Of a DNA stretch of 6,375 nucleotides, positions 5,314-6,375 are shown in pieces. The notes below the pieces were generated by a model. The model was not told the origin of the DNA. It saw only the letters and a list, made by a program, of their open reading frames with translations, and ran no database searches. The stretch is from NCBI GenBank assembly GCA_004525335.1, contig SPCL01000121.1, positions 1 through 6,375 of the forward strand. Direction: 5' to 3'. Source of the DNA: Thermodesulfobacteriales bacterium. Lineage in GTDB: Bacteria; Desulfobacterota_D; UBA1144; Nemesobacterales; UBA2774. The position numbers were made by a program, and so were the translations under genes. The first letter of the stretch is position 1. Each line of letters begins with the position of its first letter.

Positions 5314-6210
5314 ATGGCATTTAATATTAAAAGCTATCTCGCCACTAAAAGAGAGTTAATTGACAGGAAATTAGACTCTCTTTTGAAATATTCCTCTAAA
5401 TCTAGAACTCCTCTTGAAGAATCCATAAGATATAGCGTACTGTCAGGCGGGAAAAGACTAAGACCAATACTGATGATTGCCTCATATGAAGCCTTTGGTG
5501 GAAAAGACGAAGCTGTGCTTCCCATAGCATGCGCACTTGAGATGATCCACACTTACTCACTAATTCATGACGATCTTCCTTGCATGGATGATGACTCCTT
5601 AAGAAGAGGAGTTCCTACCAATCATAATGTCTATGGAGAAGCAGTGGCCGTTTTAGCCGGGGATGCGCTATTAACTGATGCTTTTAGCCTTATGATCAAA
5701 GAGGGGGTAAGCAGTGGACTGCGCCCTAAGGTTCTTCTGGAAGTTGTAGCTGATATTTCAAAGGCTGCGGGGTCAGGTGGGATGATAAGGGGGCAAGCAC
5801 TTGATCTGGCCCTTGAGGGTATTAAGGATGTATCCGTAGATCAGGTAGAGAAAATGCATTCACTTAAGACAGGCGCTTTAATAGAAGTTGCAGTAACTAC
5901 TGGAGCTAAGATAGGGGATGCAAGCGACAAAGAATTAAAGAAATTGAGTACTTATGCGAAAGCTCTTGGGCTCGCATTTCAAATAGTTGATGATATTTTG
6001 GATATTGAAGGTGGTAAGGCAATAGGGAAAGAAATTGGAGCAGATGCGCGGAATAAAAAAACTACTTACCCAGAGCTTGTAGGGCTTAAGAAATCAAAGA
6101 AGAAAGCCGAAGACTTAACTAAAAAAACATTGAAATCGTTAAAGGATTTTGATGATAGAGCGACTCCACTTAGAGAAATCGCTCTTTATCTTGCAAATAG
6201 AAACTTTTAA
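5314..6210 (+). CDS. ispA: (2E,6E)-farnesyl / geranylgeranyl diphosphate synthase
   Basis: A complete 298-residue cytosolic trans-prenyl transferase, the usual length for bacterial IspA. It condenses isopentenyl diphosphate with allylic diphosphates to C15 (or C20), feeding quinone and undecaprenyl synthesis. Seen motifs: GGKRLR at 45-50 for isopentenyl diphosphate binding; the first Asp-rich motif DDLPCMDDD at 86-94 with RRG at 98-99 and beyond; KTGALI at 185-190; GLAFQIVDD leading into the second Asp-rich motif DDILD at 226-230. The two-residue insertion in the first motif and Tyr81 five residues before it are features of bacterial (type II) farnesyl synthases such as E. coli IspA, so C15 product is most likely; C20 cannot be excluded by eye. 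It starts five bases after xseB, with only a weak GAAG upstream, and lies 27 bases before tlyA. Confidence 0.95.
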   Translation: MAFNIKSYLATKRELIDRKLDSLLKYSSKSRTPLEESIRYSVLSGGKRLRPILMIASYEAFGGKDEAVLPIACALEMIHTYSLIHDDLPCMDDDSLRRGVPTNHNVYGEAVAVLAGDALLTDAFSLMIKEGVSSGLRPKVLLEVVADISKAAGSGGMIRGQALDLALEGIKDVSVDQVEKMHSLKTGALIEVAVTTGAKIGDASDKELKKLSTYAKALGLAFQIVDDILDIEGGKAIGKEIGADARNKKTTYPELVGLKKSKKKAEDLTKKTLKSLKDFDDRATPLREIALYLANRNF

Positions 6211-6237
6211 TCTTAAATCAGAATTCAAATTGTAATA

Positions 6238-6375
6238 ATGGCAAAATCCATAAATAAACAAAGGCTAGATATTCTTCTAGTAGAAAGGAACTTGGCAGTA
6301 TCTAGGAATCAGGCGCAAGCTCTGATCATGGAAGGTGTGGTTTATGTAAATGGGCAGAAGGTTGATAAAGCTGGA
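6238..6375 (+). CDS. tlyA: TlyA-family rRNA 2'-O-methyltransferase, N-terminal part
   Basis: The first 46 codons of a gene cut by the window end. The residues KQRLDILLVERNLAVSR, AQALIMEGVVYVNGQ and KVDKAG are the N-terminal S4 RNA-binding domain of TlyA (once called hemolysin A). The missing C-terminal part should be the FtsJ-like methyltransferase domain. In mycobacteria TlyA methylates 16S and 23S rRNA; whether this one modifies both is unknown. The ATG at 6238 gives the normal family start; no clear Shine-Dalgarno is present. It lies 27 bases after ispA and belongs to the same operon. In many bacteria dxs sits between ispA and tlyA; here it does not. Confidence 0.9.
   Translation, partial: MAKSINKQRLDILLVERNLAVSRNQAQALIMEGVVYVNGQKVDKAG

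Overview
The window is a mostly AT-rich (about 35-40% G+C by eye) piece of a Gram-negative bacterial chromosome. Two lipoprotein signals, an exosortase-type C-terminal sorting tail and the order xseB-ispA-tlyA point to a didermic bacterium. They suggest a deltaproteobacterial or candidate-phylum relative (for example Dadabacteria-like), but nothing here fixes the taxon.

Layout, left to right. Positions 1-62 (minus) hold the first codons of an unidentified gene cut by the window edge. After two tandem hairpins (94-138) comes a complete minus-strand ABC-class ATPase of the COG3044 type (155-1852). It is divergent from two small plus-strand genes for exported, strongly acidic proteins: a Sec-secreted peptide (2032-2289) and a lipoprotein (2452-2688). 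The second ends in a clear intrinsic terminator (2737-2778). A 418-base gap follows, with a decayed IS3-like transposase C-terminus (2949-3077) and a possible promoter. Next is a reprolysin/ADAM-like metzincin lipoprotein (3197-4573), much richer in G+C than its neighbours. Directly after its stop codon, one reading frame away, lies an intact VPTL-type (IPTL-CTERM-like) sorting tail (4570-4701). An 18-bp-stem terminator (4733-4774) closes this unit. After a largely empty gap comes the housekeeping operon xseB (5087-5308), ispA (5314-6210) and the start of tlyA (6238 to the window end).

The right end is ordinary: exonuclease VII small subunit, bacterial-type farnesyl/geranylgeranyl diphosphate synthase and a TlyA-type rRNA methyltransferase are a familiar neighbourhood, although dxs, which often sits between ispA and tlyA, is absent here. 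The middle is the accessory part, with three cell-envelope or secreted proteins, each preceded by a strong Shine-Dalgarno sequence. The best lead is the metzincin. It has a reprolysin-like propeptide, HExxHxxG with Glu rather than His or Asp at the third zinc-ligand position, and a sorting tail that one missing base appears to have cut off. I see no defence system, CRISPR array, tRNA or rRNA.
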